A stretch of DNA of 32,825 nt, from positions 1 through 32,825 of the forward strand of contig NZ_LZMD01000037.1 of assembly GCF_001668575.1 (NCBI RefSeq). The letters are read 5' to 3'. Made by a program: the position numbers and the translations under genes. Shown here in pieces: positions 1 to 6,600 of the stretch. This DNA comes from Mycobacterium sp. 1164985.4. GTDB lineage: Bacteria; Actinomycetota; Actinomycetes; Mycobacteriales; Mycobacteriaceae. How positions within the stretch are numbered: position 1 is the stretch's first letter; each line of letters begins with the position of its first letter. The notes beneath the pieces were generated by a model, which was not told where the DNA came from, ran no database searches, and saw only the letters and a program-made list of their open reading frames with translations.

Positions 1-1
1 T

Positions 2-793
2 GCAGCCACACCCCAGGCGATTGCCGATTATGCCGCGGCTTTGGGCCCCGACGCCGAACGTTACGACGCCGCGCTCGGTGAGCCCCGGTTCGACGACGAC
101 GCCTGGGCGGGCAAGCTCGACGTTCTGCTCGATCTGAGGCCCGCGGTGGCGTCGTTCACCTTCGGCCTGCCCAGCGCCGAGGAGATACAGCGCCTGCGTG
201 CGGCAGGTATCACGACGGTGGGCACCGTGACGACGTTGGCCGAGGCTCGGCAGGCCGTCGAGCGCGGCGTGGACGCGGTGGCCGTGCAGGGGCCCGCGGC
301 GGGAGGGCACCGCGGCACCTTCGACCCGACCGCGCGGCCGTCCGACGTTCCGTTGGATGAGCTTCTGGCTTCGGTGATTGCCGACGTCGACGTGCCCGTC
401 GTCGTCGCGGGAGGCTTGATGAACGCCGATGACATCGACTGGGTGCGGCGCGCCGGTGCGGTGGCCGCACAACTGGGCACCGCGTTTCTTCTCGCCGACG
501 AGGCCGGCAGCAGCGCCGTGCATCGCGCCGCACTGCAAGACCATTCCTTCACCGAAACGGTTGTGACGAAAGCATTCTCGGGCCGCTACGCGCGTGGGCT
601 GCGCAACCGGTTCGTCGACGACCACGACGACGAGGCACCGCTGGGTTACCCCGAGGTGCACTACCTGACCAGCCCGTTGCGGGCGGCGGCCGTGCGCGCG
701 GGCGACCCGCACGGCGTCAACGTGTGGGCGGGAACGGGCTTCCGCGAGGCGAAGCCGGGTTCGGTGGCCGACATCATCGGCAGGCTCACCTGA
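2..793 (+). CDS. Nitronate monooxygenase (2-nitropropane dioxygenase family), 5'-truncated
   Basis: The open frame runs into the left edge of the window, so the N-terminal part is missing; 263 residues remain, against about 350 for full-length mycobacterial relatives. The visible TIM-barrel half has the family landmarks: VQGPAAGGHRG, whose His matches the catalytic base of class I enzymes (the usual Glu after QGx is Ala here), VVAGGLMNADD and QLGTAFLLADE for FMN phosphate binding, and TKAFSGRYARGLRN near the end. The family oxidises nitronates with FMN and oxygen in the cytoplasm. A TTG at 41 could be read as a start, but the coding frame clearly continues upstream of it. It converges on the VOC gene with 3 bases between the stops. 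Family is confident; substrate is unknown. Confidence 0.88.
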   Translation, partial: AATPQAIADYAAALGPDAERYDAALGEPRFDDDAWAGKLDVLLDLRPAVASFTFGLPSAEEIQRLRAAGITTVGTVTTLAEARQAVERGVDAVAVQGPAAGGHRGTFDPTARPSDVPLDELLASVIADVDVPVVVAGGLMNADDIDWVRRAGAVAAQLGTAFLLADEAGSSAVHRAALQDHSFTETVVTKAFSGRYARGLRNRFVDDHDDEAPLGYPEVHYLTSPLRAAAVRAGDPHGVNVWAGTGFREAKPGSVADIIGRLT

Positions 794-796
794 GGG

Positions 797-1210
797 TTAC
801 TTCGGGGCGCTCAGCTCCAGCGCGATGTTGTCCGGGTCGCGGAACTCCAGGATGTACATCGGGCCGATGTCCTTGATGGGCTCGTGGGCGATGCCGAGAT
901 CGTCTAGATGGCTTTCGGCGGCATCGAGTTCGTCCTTGCTGTTCAGCCGGAACGCGACGTGGTCGAGGCCGGTGCGGTCCTCGTCGAAGGTGTCGGTGCC
1001 CACCGGCCGCAGAGCGACCAGGACGCCACCGAGGTCGTAGATGACGCCGCCGTACAGGAAGCTCAACGCCTCGCGAGTGGCCGCGTCGGCGCCCTCCGGA
1101 AGCTCGATGAACACGCGCCAGCCGAACACCGACTCGTAGAACTCCCGCGACCGTTCGATGTCGGTGACCGTGAGCCGGAGGTGCGCGATGGACGTGGTGG
1201 TGATCGCCAT
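797..1210 (-). CDS. VOC-fold (glyoxalase/bleomycin-resistance/dioxygenase superfamily) protein
   Basis: A 137-residue single-unit VOC protein. It opens with a beta strand carrying His10 (IAHLRLTVTD), then the typical ERSREFYESVFGW helix, a second module with LDHVAFRL (His84), and the closing RDPDNIALEL with an acidic residue. These are the usual metal-ligand positions of VOC enzymes. The ATG at 1210 was chosen because the conserved fold begins right after it; an in-frame ATG at 1219 is possible, and longer upstream readings overlap the divergent gene. It is divergent from the LLM oxidoreductase with only 36 bp between starts, suggesting a shared control region. The reaction cannot be deduced; glyoxalase, dioxygenase and resistance-protein roles are all open. 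Confidence 0.85.
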   Translation of the reverse strand: MAITTTSIAHLRLTVTDIERSREFYESVFGWRVFIELPEGADAATREALSFLYGGVIYDLGGVLVALRPVGTDTFDEDRTGLDHVAFRLNSKDELDAAESHLDDLGIAHEPIKDIGPMYILEFRDPDNIALELSAPK

Positions 1211-1246
1211 GCCCCACATGCTGCCAGTCGTGCCAGAATCGCCGTC

Positions 1247-2143
1247 GTGCAAATCGGAATGACGATGCCGGTCATGGAAGTCGACCTCGATGCGAAGACG
1301 CTCGAGACCTGGGCCCGCGTGATCGACGAAGGGCCGTTCTCGGCGCTCTGCTGGGGTGAGCGCATCGCGTTCGACAACCCGCATTCGCTGACGTTGCTCG
1401 GGGCGCTCGCCGCGTGGACCGAGCGCGTCCGGCTCGTGACCACCGTCGTCGTCCCGCAGTTGCACGATCCCGTGATGCTGGCCAAGGCGCTGGCCACCGG
1501 CGACATGCTATGCGGCGGCCGGCTGACGGTCGGTCTGGGCGTGGGCGGCAGGGAAGAGGACTACCGCGCGGTCGGCGCGGACCCGGCCGGCCAGACCATG
1601 CGGGGGATGGCCGATCGTGTCGCGGTGATGCGCAGGGTCTGGGCGGGGGAGAAGATCACCGAATCCGTCCTGCCGGTCGGTCCTGCGCCGGTTCAGCCCG
1701 GCGGGCCCAAGCTGATGGTCGGCACGATCGGGCCGAAGACCGTCCGCAGCGCGGCCCGATGGGCGGACGGGCTGGCAGGCACGACGCTCGATCTCGACGT
1801 CGACCGCCAGAACGAACTCTTCGATGTCGCCCGCACCGCTTGGGCCGAGGCCGGCAAGCCGGCACCGCACCTGGCGACGTCGTTTTGGTTCGCGATCGGC
1901 GAGGGTGGACAGCCCCGCGAGCAAGTACATCGACATTTGCGGCGGTACATGAACTGGATCCCCGGCGACATCGTCGACGCGATGGCGCCCACGACGGGGT
2001 GGGCGGGCACCGAACAAGAACTTCTCGACGTTTTACGTCGGTTCCAGGACATCGGCACCGACGAAATCCATCTGATTCCAACGAGTTCGGACGTCGACCA
2101 GCTGCGCAAGGTCGCCGAGGTCGTGAACGAATTCGCTCCGTAG
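1247..2143 (+). CDS. LLM-class flavin/F420-dependent oxidoreductase
   Basis: A 298-residue luciferase-like monooxygenase family protein. It starts from GTG at 1247, giving the family-like N-terminus MQIGMTMPVME. Typical features are ALCWGERIAFDNPHSLTLLGALAAWT, where family members place the early barrel strands, GGRLTVGLGVGGREEDYRAVG (split here by family logic into GRLTVGLG and GGREEDY), and GPKLMVGTIGPKTVRSAARWADG. Mycobacteria have many such enzymes using coenzyme F420, but FMN use cannot be excluded from sequence. No good ribosome-binding site precedes the GTG. A CAGAAT at 1234-1239 sits 7 bases upstream, so a leaderless transcript is possible. The reading frame remains open upstream through the VOC gene, but that part is a shadow. 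Substrate unknown. Confidence 0.85.
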   Translation: MQIGMTMPVMEVDLDAKTLETWARVIDEGPFSALCWGERIAFDNPHSLTLLGALAAWTERVRLVTTVVVPQLHDPVMLAKALATGDMLCGGRLTVGLGVGGREEDYRAVGADPAGQTMRGMADRVAVMRRVWAGEKITESVLPVGPAPVQPGGPKLMVGTIGPKTVRSAARWADGLAGTTLDLDVDRQNELFDVARTAWAEAGKPAPHLATSFWFAIGEGGQPREQVHRHLRRYMNWIPGDIVDAMAPTTGWAGTEQELLDVLRRFQDIGTDEIHLIPTSSDVDQLRKVAEVVNEFAP

Positions 2144-2224
2144 GGCGGTTGGCGCCCGATGAGCCGCGATGGCAGGATTGGCCTGTCGGGGAAGTCGTGA
2201 GGGTCGCGTCGCGTTGGACTTCAA

Positions 2225-2238
2225 TACGAACATTCGTA
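2225..2238. promoter_or_regulatory. 14-bp inverted repeat upstream of the small secreted gene
   Basis: TACGAA-CA-TTCGTA has perfect 6-bp arms and ends 36 bases before the ATG at 2275. It could be an operator for that gene. It lacks the GAAC-N4-GTTC pattern of a mycobacterial LexA box. Short palindromes like this also occur by chance, so the call is weak. Confidence 0.3.
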
Positions 2239-2274
2239 GCAGCGGCGGGGGCAGATTGCCGAGAGGAAATCACG

Positions 2275-2526
2275 ATGACGACAGGATGGAAGAGGTTGGC
2301 GGCCGGAGCTGTGATGGTCGGGGCGCTGGGATTCGCCGCAGACCTCGGCGCGGGCCAGGCCGTTGCTGACGACTACTGGTGGAATCCGCCAGGACCGGGA
2401 CATATCGTTCCACCACCGGGGCATATCGCTCATATCCCGGGAGTCCCGCCGCCAGGGCACATCGCCCATATCCCAGGAGTTCCGCCGCCCGGACATTGGG
2501 ACAAGCCCTGGAAGTGGTGGAGGTGA
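2275..2526 (+). CDS. Small secreted His/Pro/Trp-rich repeat protein
   Basis: An 83-residue protein. ATG 2275 follows a purine-rich site (GAGAGGAAAT). Residues 1-31 look like a Sec signal peptide: Lys/Arg near the start, a hydrophobic stretch of Ala, Gly, Val and Leu, and AVA before DDYWW as a likely cleavage site. The mature part of about 52 residues is built from Pro-Gly-His units. A degenerate GHIVPPP is followed by two perfect 12-residue repeats GHIAHIPGVPPP (residues 49-60 and 61-72), then GHWDKPWKWWR. It holds six His, six Trp and no Cys, and no enzyme motif. Metal, wall or membrane binding is conceivable but unproven. It stands alone and converges on the SnoaL-like gene with 16 bp between stops. 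No family name recognised. Confidence 0.72.
   Translation: MTTGWKRLAAGAVMVGALGFAADLGAGQAVADDYWWNPPGPGHIVPPPGHIAHIPGVPPPGHIAHIPGVPPPGHWDKPWKWWR
2419..2490 (+). repeat. Two 36-bp tandem repeats encoding GHIAHIPGVPPP
   Basis: Copies lie at 2419-2454 and 2455-2490 inside the small secreted gene. They differ at five positions, and all five are third-codon, synonymous changes (CAT/CAC, GCT/GCC, CCG/CCA, GTC/GTT, CCA/CCC). The peptide repeat is therefore identical while the DNA has drifted. Confidence 0.9.
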
Positions 2527-2542
2527 CCCGGGGCCGCCGTCG

Positions 2543-2986
2543 CTAGAACTTCAGGTGGTGGCTGGTGTCGCCGACCTGGTCGATGAAGATGGTGCGAGTG
2601 TCGAACCACCACGTGCCGTCGATGCGATGGAATGTATCGCGGTAACGGCCGGTCACGATGACCTGCAGTGGTAGGTCCGGTGTCGCCTGCGTGACGGAGT
2701 AATAGGCGCTTCCGCGGGCGGTACCGGCCTCGTCGTCGACCTGCACGGTGACGTTCGTGGTCAGGTGTTTGGTCCTCGGTGTGCCGTCGTCGTAGAGGCG
2801 CACCGCCATCTCGAACATCTCGTGTGCCCGCTTCGCACCCTCGAACACCGTGTCCGGCGGTCCGTTCTCGACGGCGTTGATCCGCCCGTTGGCGAACAGT
2901 GCGCCGACACCCTCGAGGTCGCCGGCATCGATTCGCTCGGCGTATGCGTAGACGAGATTCTCGATCTCGCGGGCGGAGTCGGTCAT
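2543..2986 (-). CDS. SnoaL-like / NTF2-fold protein
   Basis: A 147-residue protein with the cone-shaped NTF2-like pattern. It has an N-terminal helix (REIENLVYAYAERIDAGDLEGVGALFA), a His-containing middle (TKHLTTNVTVQVDD), strands (SAYYSVTQATPDLPLQVIVTGRY split across two), and the closing DGTWWFDTRTIFIDQVGD. Many mycobacterial members act on steroid-like or polyketide substrates, as isomerases, hydratases or binding proteins, but others have no enzyme role. The ATG at 2986 (MTDSAREIE) is preferred over one 21 bases upstream because the first helix begins there. It is transcribed away from the dehydrogenase at 3061, with 74 bp between starts. Fold is confident; function unknown. Confidence 0.83.
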   Translation of the reverse strand: MTDSAREIENLVYAYAERIDAGDLEGVGALFANGRINAVENGPPDTVFEGAKRAHEMFEMAVRLYDDGTPRTKHLTTNVTVQVDDEAGTARGSAYYSVTQATPDLPLQVIVTGRYRDTFHRIDGTWWFDTRTIFIDQVGDTSHHLKF

Positions 2987-3048
2987 CGGCGAGTAGACAA
3001 CCAGCACCGATGTGTCGTGTCAACGATCGCCGGCGCCGGGGTCGTCGC

Positions 3049-3054
3049 TAACCT
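3049..3054 (+). promoter_or_regulatory. Candidate -10 box of the SDR gene, predicting a leaderless mRNA
   Basis: TAACCT fits TAnnnT and ends 6 bases before ATG 3061, so transcription would begin at or next to the start codon. No Shine-Dalgarno-like stretch precedes the ATG, and no clear -35 box is visible. Confidence 0.4.
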
Positions 3055-3060
3055 CGTGCG

Positions 3061-3951
3061 ATGGCTACGAACTGGTCGCCGAGCAGGCTGGGCAATCTGA
3101 GCGGACAGCGGATCGTCGTCACCGGCGCGACGAACGGTGTCGGGTTGGCGACGGCGCGGGCGTTGGCCGGTGCGGGCGCGCACGTGATCCTCGCCGTGCG
3201 CAACCTCGAACTCGGGGCACAGCGGGCGGCGGAGATGGGCGGAGACACGTCGGTGCTCAAACTCGACCTCGCCGATCAGTCGTCGGTGCGCGCCTTTCCC
3301 GAATTGCTCGAGGGCGACGTCGACATCCTCATCAACAACGCGGGCCTCGTCGCGCAGAACCGGCGCGAGACCGTCGACGGTTTCGAGATCACGATCGGCA
3401 CCAACTTCCTCGGACCGTTCGCGTTGACCAACCTGCTATTTCCACGGGTGCGCTCGAAGATCATCAACGTGGGCTCCGACGCGCACAAGTCGGCGACGTT
3501 CAACTTCGATGACCCGCATCTGCGCTCGAGCAAATGGTCGGCGTTCCCGGCCTACGCCCGGTCGAAGTTGGCCGTGATGCTGTGGGGGCTCCAGCTCGAC
3601 CGCCGGCTGCGTGAGGCCCATTCGCCGATCAGCAGCTTCCTGACACATCCCGGTTGGGTGGCGTCCAACCTGTCGAACGTCTCCGAGAAGCCGGTCATGG
3701 CCGCATTTCACGGGGTGGTCAAGACGGTGGCGCGGGTGCTCGCCAACGACCTCGACGCGGGCGCCGCGCCGACGTTGTACTGCATCACCGAGCCGATCCC
3801 GCCCGGCAGCTATGTCGGGATCGACAGCCGGTACGGATTGAAGGGTGGGCCGACGCTGAGCGGTCGGGGCGCGGTCGCGTGCGATTACGACGACGCCCGC
3901 AGGTTGTGGGAGTTCGCCCAGAAGGAAACCGGCACCAGCCTGCCGGTATAG
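3061..3951 (+). CDS. Short-chain dehydrogenase/reductase (retinol-dehydrogenase-like)
   Basis: A 296-residue classical-type SDR. The cofactor motif TGATNGVG is at residues 21-28, NNAG at 92-95, Asn115 in GTNFLGPF, a Ser at 139 in INVGSDAHKS, and the catalytic pair Tyr165/Lys169 in YARSK. Thus the Asn-Ser-Tyr-Lys set is complete. The segment TNFLGPFALTNLL and the HPGWVASNL region resemble the retinol dehydrogenase/WW-oxidoreductase-like branch. The residue pattern after strand 2 (AVRN) hints at NADP(H), as an inference only. Cytoplasmic NAD(P)-dependent oxidation or reduction of an unknown hydroxyl/keto substrate is expected. It is divergent from the SnoaL-like gene. No operon partner follows; the next gene is 164 bp away. 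Confidence 0.9.
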   Translation: MATNWSPSRLGNLSGQRIVVTGATNGVGLATARALAGAGAHVILAVRNLELGAQRAAEMGGDTSVLKLDLADQSSVRAFPELLEGDVDILINNAGLVAQNRRETVDGFEITIGTNFLGPFALTNLLFPRVRSKIINVGSDAHKSATFNFDDPHLRSSKWSAFPAYARSKLAVMLWGLQLDRRLREAHSPISSFLTHPGWVASNLSNVSEKPVMAAFHGVVKTVARVLANDLDAGAAPTLYCITEPIPPGSYVGIDSRYGLKGGPTLSGRGAVACDYDDARRLWEFAQKETGTSLPV

Positions 3952-4115
3952 TCAGCCGCTCGCGATCTACGCGACGGGCAGCACGAGACGCGCCTTCGCT
4001 TCTCAGGTTCGTCATCCGTTGGTATATGAACGTACTCAGGCGCAGTACAGCGAATTCACATACAGCAGAGTTACTTTGGTATTACCCCTCTCAATAAGCA
4101 TGGAGGTGAGAGGTA

Positions 4116-4385
4116 ATGAGGATTGGATCACTCGCCGCTCTTTTCACGTCCGGAGCCGTCGCGGCCGTTGTCTTAACGCCGGTGGCGCAGGCCGCACCCA
4201 CGGCAGAGCCCACAGCTAGTTCCGTTCAATTCGTTGGTAATCAACAGATTCAGCCGTCCCCGATGAGATGCACCACCACCAGAGTGGCAAGCATGTGCAT
4301 GTCGCCCGGTAACGCACAGATCAACGACTCCCCGCCGTTCGTCGACAACTATCCGATGTACGGCTACTTCCCGTGGATACTGTGA
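4116..4385 (+). CDS. Small exported mycobacterial protein of unknown function
   Basis: An 89-residue protein with a clear signal peptide. MRIGSLAALF is followed by a hydrophobic stretch and AQA before APTAEP, giving likely cleavage near residue 27. The mature part of about 62 residues has two Cys (in MRCTTTRVASMCMSPGN) that could form a disulphide, then NAQINDSPPFVDNYPMYGY and a hydrophobic end. The CTTT...SPGN.QINDSPP pattern resembles a recurring family of short exported mycobacterial proteins; this recognition is from memory. ATG 4116 has a strong ribosome-binding site, GGAGGTGAGAGG, just upstream. The surrounding 4010-4490 stretch is visibly more AT-rich than neighbouring genes. Role unknown. 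Confidence 0.75.
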   Translation: MRIGSLAALFTSGAVAAVVLTPVAQAAPTAEPTASSVQFVGNQQIQPSPMRCTTTRVASMCMSPGNAQINDSPPFVDNYPMYGYFPWIL

Positions 4386-4488
4386 CCGGCATCCTCTACC
4401 GGACTTATACACAAGTGTTGATTCTACCGATTGCGTTGGGGCGGTCGATGTTTGGTGAGGTTGTGTTGACCTTCCGGGAGGACACCAC

Positions 4489-6294
4489 ATGACCATCGAC
4501 GATCACCGCGCTGACGAGCTCAACGCGAACGAACCACTTGATGCGCTGCTCGATCCGCGTGCTCGACCGACATCAAGCCTCGAAAGAGTCGATGAACGTG
4601 AGTTCGCCGGTGGCATTCCGCAAGTGCGCGCGAATGTTCCGTCCTTTCGGCTCGGTCGGCGGTGGGTCAACGGCTTATGGTTGGTGCTACTGGGCTGCGT
4701 CGGGATCGTGATCGCCGTCCTGGTAGCAAGACAGTTGCGGCAGTACGACTGGATGCAACGCTTCATCATCGAGTATCCGGGTACCGCAACAACTTACGCA
4801 CCGGCGGTAACATCAGGTTTCCCCGCCTGGCTGCGCTGGCAGCATTTCTTCAACATCGTGTTCATGATGTTCATCATCCGTGCGGGGCTGCAGATACTCG
4901 CCGACCACCCACGGTTGTACATGAACTCAGGATGTCGGCCGGGTTCCGAATGGTTTCGGATGCGCGGCCCGGTTCCACCCGACCGGATGGACAAGAGCAA
5001 CCCGTCGCGGGTGTGGACGTCGAAAGATGACGCCGTTGCGCTTCCGAAGTGGCTGGGGATACCGGGGATCCGCCATTCGATCGGGTTGGCGCGCTGGTGG
5101 CACTTCAGCTTTGACCTGTTGTGGTTGCTCAACGGAGTGGTGTTCTACGTGCTGCTGTTCAGCACGGGCCAGTGGCAGCGGCTCGTGCCGCAGTCGTGGA
5201 CCGTCTTTCCGAACGCGTTGTCCACCGCGGTGCAGTACGCCTCCCTCGATTTCCCGGCCAACGCGGGTTTCACAACGTACAACGGCCTGCAAATCCTGGC
5301 CTACTTCGTCACAGTGTTCTTTGCGGCGCCGTTGGCCCTACTCACCGGCTTGCTCCAAGCGCCGGCCGTGGCCGCGCGGTTCGGCACTGGCCGTGGTGTG
5401 CTGAACCGGCAGGTGGCGCGCACCGTCCACTTCGGCGTCCTATGTTGGATGCTGCTGTTCATCGTCTGCCACGTCACCATGGTGCTCGCCACCGACGCCG
5501 TGCAGAACCTGAACCACATCACTTTGGGGACCGATACGCGTTCAAACTGGGCGCTGGCGATCGTCGGGGTAGCCGCTGTGGTGGTGGTGCTGTTATGGCT
5601 CATCGCGACTCCACTGACCATCCGGTACCCCAGGCTCGTCCAGAGCACCGGCCGGTTCATCGTCGGCTGGGCCAAGGATCTGATGGAACGCACGACCTCG
5701 CGAGCCAGCTACCAGGAAAAGGACATCACACCCTACTTCTGGATGAACGGTCGGTTGCCAGACTCCGAGTACTACCGGCGGCTGCAGCGATCCGAATGGT
5801 CGGAGTACTCCCTACGTGTCGAAGGGCTCGTCGAGAATCCGGTGCGCTTGTCCTATGAAACCCTGCTGGCGATGCCGAAACGGGAGCAGATCACCCAGCA
5901 TTACTGCATTCAGGGTTGGTCGGGGGTGGCCAAGTGGGGCGGGGTCGGCATGAGCGACCTTCTCGACATCGTCCGTCCGCTTCCTACGGCGCGGTGGGTG
6001 GTGTTCTACTCTTTCGCCGACGGCGCCGAACCGAACACCGGTAGGTACTACGCCTGCCACAAGATCGAGCACATGCGCTCGCCGATGGCGATGTTGGCCT
6101 ACGAGATGAACGGCCAACCGCTCAGCGAGGCCCACGGCGCGCCGTTGCGGGTGCGCAATGAACTCGAACTTGGCTTCAAACAGGTCAAATGGGTTTCGGC
6201 CGTCGAGTTCGTGGCAGATATTGGCGACATCGGATGGGGGCACGGCGGCTATAACGAGGACCACGAGTACTTCGGATATCGCATGCCGATCTGA
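4489..6294 (+). CDS. Membrane cytochrome b-like / molybdopterin oxidoreductase fusion
   Basis: A 601-residue two-domain protein. ATG 4489 has the ribosome-binding site GGGAGGACACC. Residues 60-380 contain about six membrane helices (near 61-81, 117-137, 203-224, 265-288, 313-334 and 355-378), with His119, His205, His314 and His328 as possible haem b ligands, as in cytochrome b561/YedZ-like domains. Residues about 405-601 form a sulfite-oxidase-type molybdopterin domain. It has WMNGRLPDSEYYR at its start, HYCIQGWSGVAKWGG with Cys473 as the likely Mo ligand, and the late motif HGAPLRVRNELELGFKQVK. There is no Tat signal. Positively charged flanks at both ends suggest that both termini, and so the catalytic domain, are cytoplasmic. 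Substrate unknown. A hairpin follows at 6317-6346. Confidence 0.85.
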   Translation: MTIDDHRADELNANEPLDALLDPRARPTSSLERVDEREFAGGIPQVRANVPSFRLGRRWVNGLWLVLLGCVGIVIAVLVARQLRQYDWMQRFIIEYPGTATTYAPAVTSGFPAWLRWQHFFNIVFMMFIIRAGLQILADHPRLYMNSGCRPGSEWFRMRGPVPPDRMDKSNPSRVWTSKDDAVALPKWLGIPGIRHSIGLARWWHFSFDLLWLLNGVVFYVLLFSTGQWQRLVPQSWTVFPNALSTAVQYASLDFPANAGFTTYNGLQILAYFVTVFFAAPLALLTGLLQAPAVAARFGTGRGVLNRQVARTVHFGVLCWMLLFIVCHVTMVLATDAVQNLNHITLGTDTRSNWALAIVGVAAVVVVLLWLIATPLTIRYPRLVQSTGRFIVGWAKDLMERTTSRASYQEKDITPYFWMNGRLPDSEYYRRLQRSEWSEYSLRVEGLVENPVRLSYETLLAMPKREQITQHYCIQGWSGVAKWGGVGMSDLLDIVRPLPTARWVVFYSFADGAEPNTGRYYACHKIEHMRSPMAMLAYEMNGQPLSEAHGAPLRVRNELELGFKQVKWVSAVEFVADIGDIGWGHGGYNEDHEYFGYRMPI

Positions 6295-6316
6295 CCTACG
6301 ACGTCCATCCAGGCAT

Positions 6317-6346
6317 CCCGTAACGGCCGTCGACTCGGCTGACGGG
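6317..6346 (+). terminator. Candidate terminator hairpin after the cytochrome-Moco gene
   Basis: CCCGT at 6317-6321 pairs with ACGGG at 6342-6346, and inner GCCG/CGGC flanks the loop TCGACT. It lies 22 bases after the stop codon. No long T-run follows, as is common for mycobacterial terminators. Position and shape support the call only moderately. Confidence 0.4.
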
Positions 6347-6424
6347 TCTATCCCCGGTAGCGGATGCTTGCAACCGACCGATTAGCGAAGTATCCGAGTA
6401 TTTCTCGAAGTCGCGATTTGATGC

Positions 6425-6500
6425 TGGTGCCCCCGGCAGGATTCGAACCTGCGGCCTTCTGCTCCGGAGGCAGACGCTCTATCCCCTGAGCTACGGGGGC
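6425..6500 (-). tRNA. tRNA-Arg (anticodon CCG)
   Basis: Reading the minus strand gives a full cloverleaf. The acceptor arm GCCCCCG pairs with CGGGGGC. The D-arm is in TAGCTCAGGGGATAGAGC. The anticodon stem TCTGC/GCAGA encloses the loop CTCCGGA with anticodon CCG, and the T-arm contains GGTTCGAATCC. The discriminator base is A, and the 3' CCA is encoded at 6427-6425. CCG decodes CGG, a frequent arginine codon at this GC content. It is transcribed away from argS, which charges it. No integrase or duplicated 3' end suggesting an inserted element is visible beside it. Confidence 0.96.
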
Positions 6501-6586
6501 GCGTTAACGAACAGCGCCGTTGGGCCTGCACAGCCTAACGCATCCAGATCATCGGAAACGGATTCGGGGGCTGACCACCCAGACCA

Positions 6587-6592
6587 TAGGAT
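6587..6592 (+). promoter_or_regulatory. Candidate -10 box of the argS operon
   Basis: TAGGAT ends 8 bases before the GTG at 6601, so the transcript would start within a base or two of the start codon. No ribosome-binding site is present between. This predicts leaderless expression of argS. A clear -35 box is not visible. Confidence 0.45.
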
Positions 6593-6600
6593 GGACCCTC

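Noticed and set aside
41..43. TTG at 41 as the true start of the nitronate monooxygenase
   Set aside because: The coding frame and barrel structure continue upstream, so the gene is cut by the window edge.
2225..2238. Palindrome as a LexA (SOS) box
   Set aside because: It reads TACGAA-CA-TTCGTA and lacks the GAAC-N4-GTTC core, so it is kept only as an unassigned inverted repeat.
6295..6424. tRNA 3' end as an integration site for a mobile element
   Set aside because: No integrase, no repeated tRNA end and no change in gene order were seen nearby.
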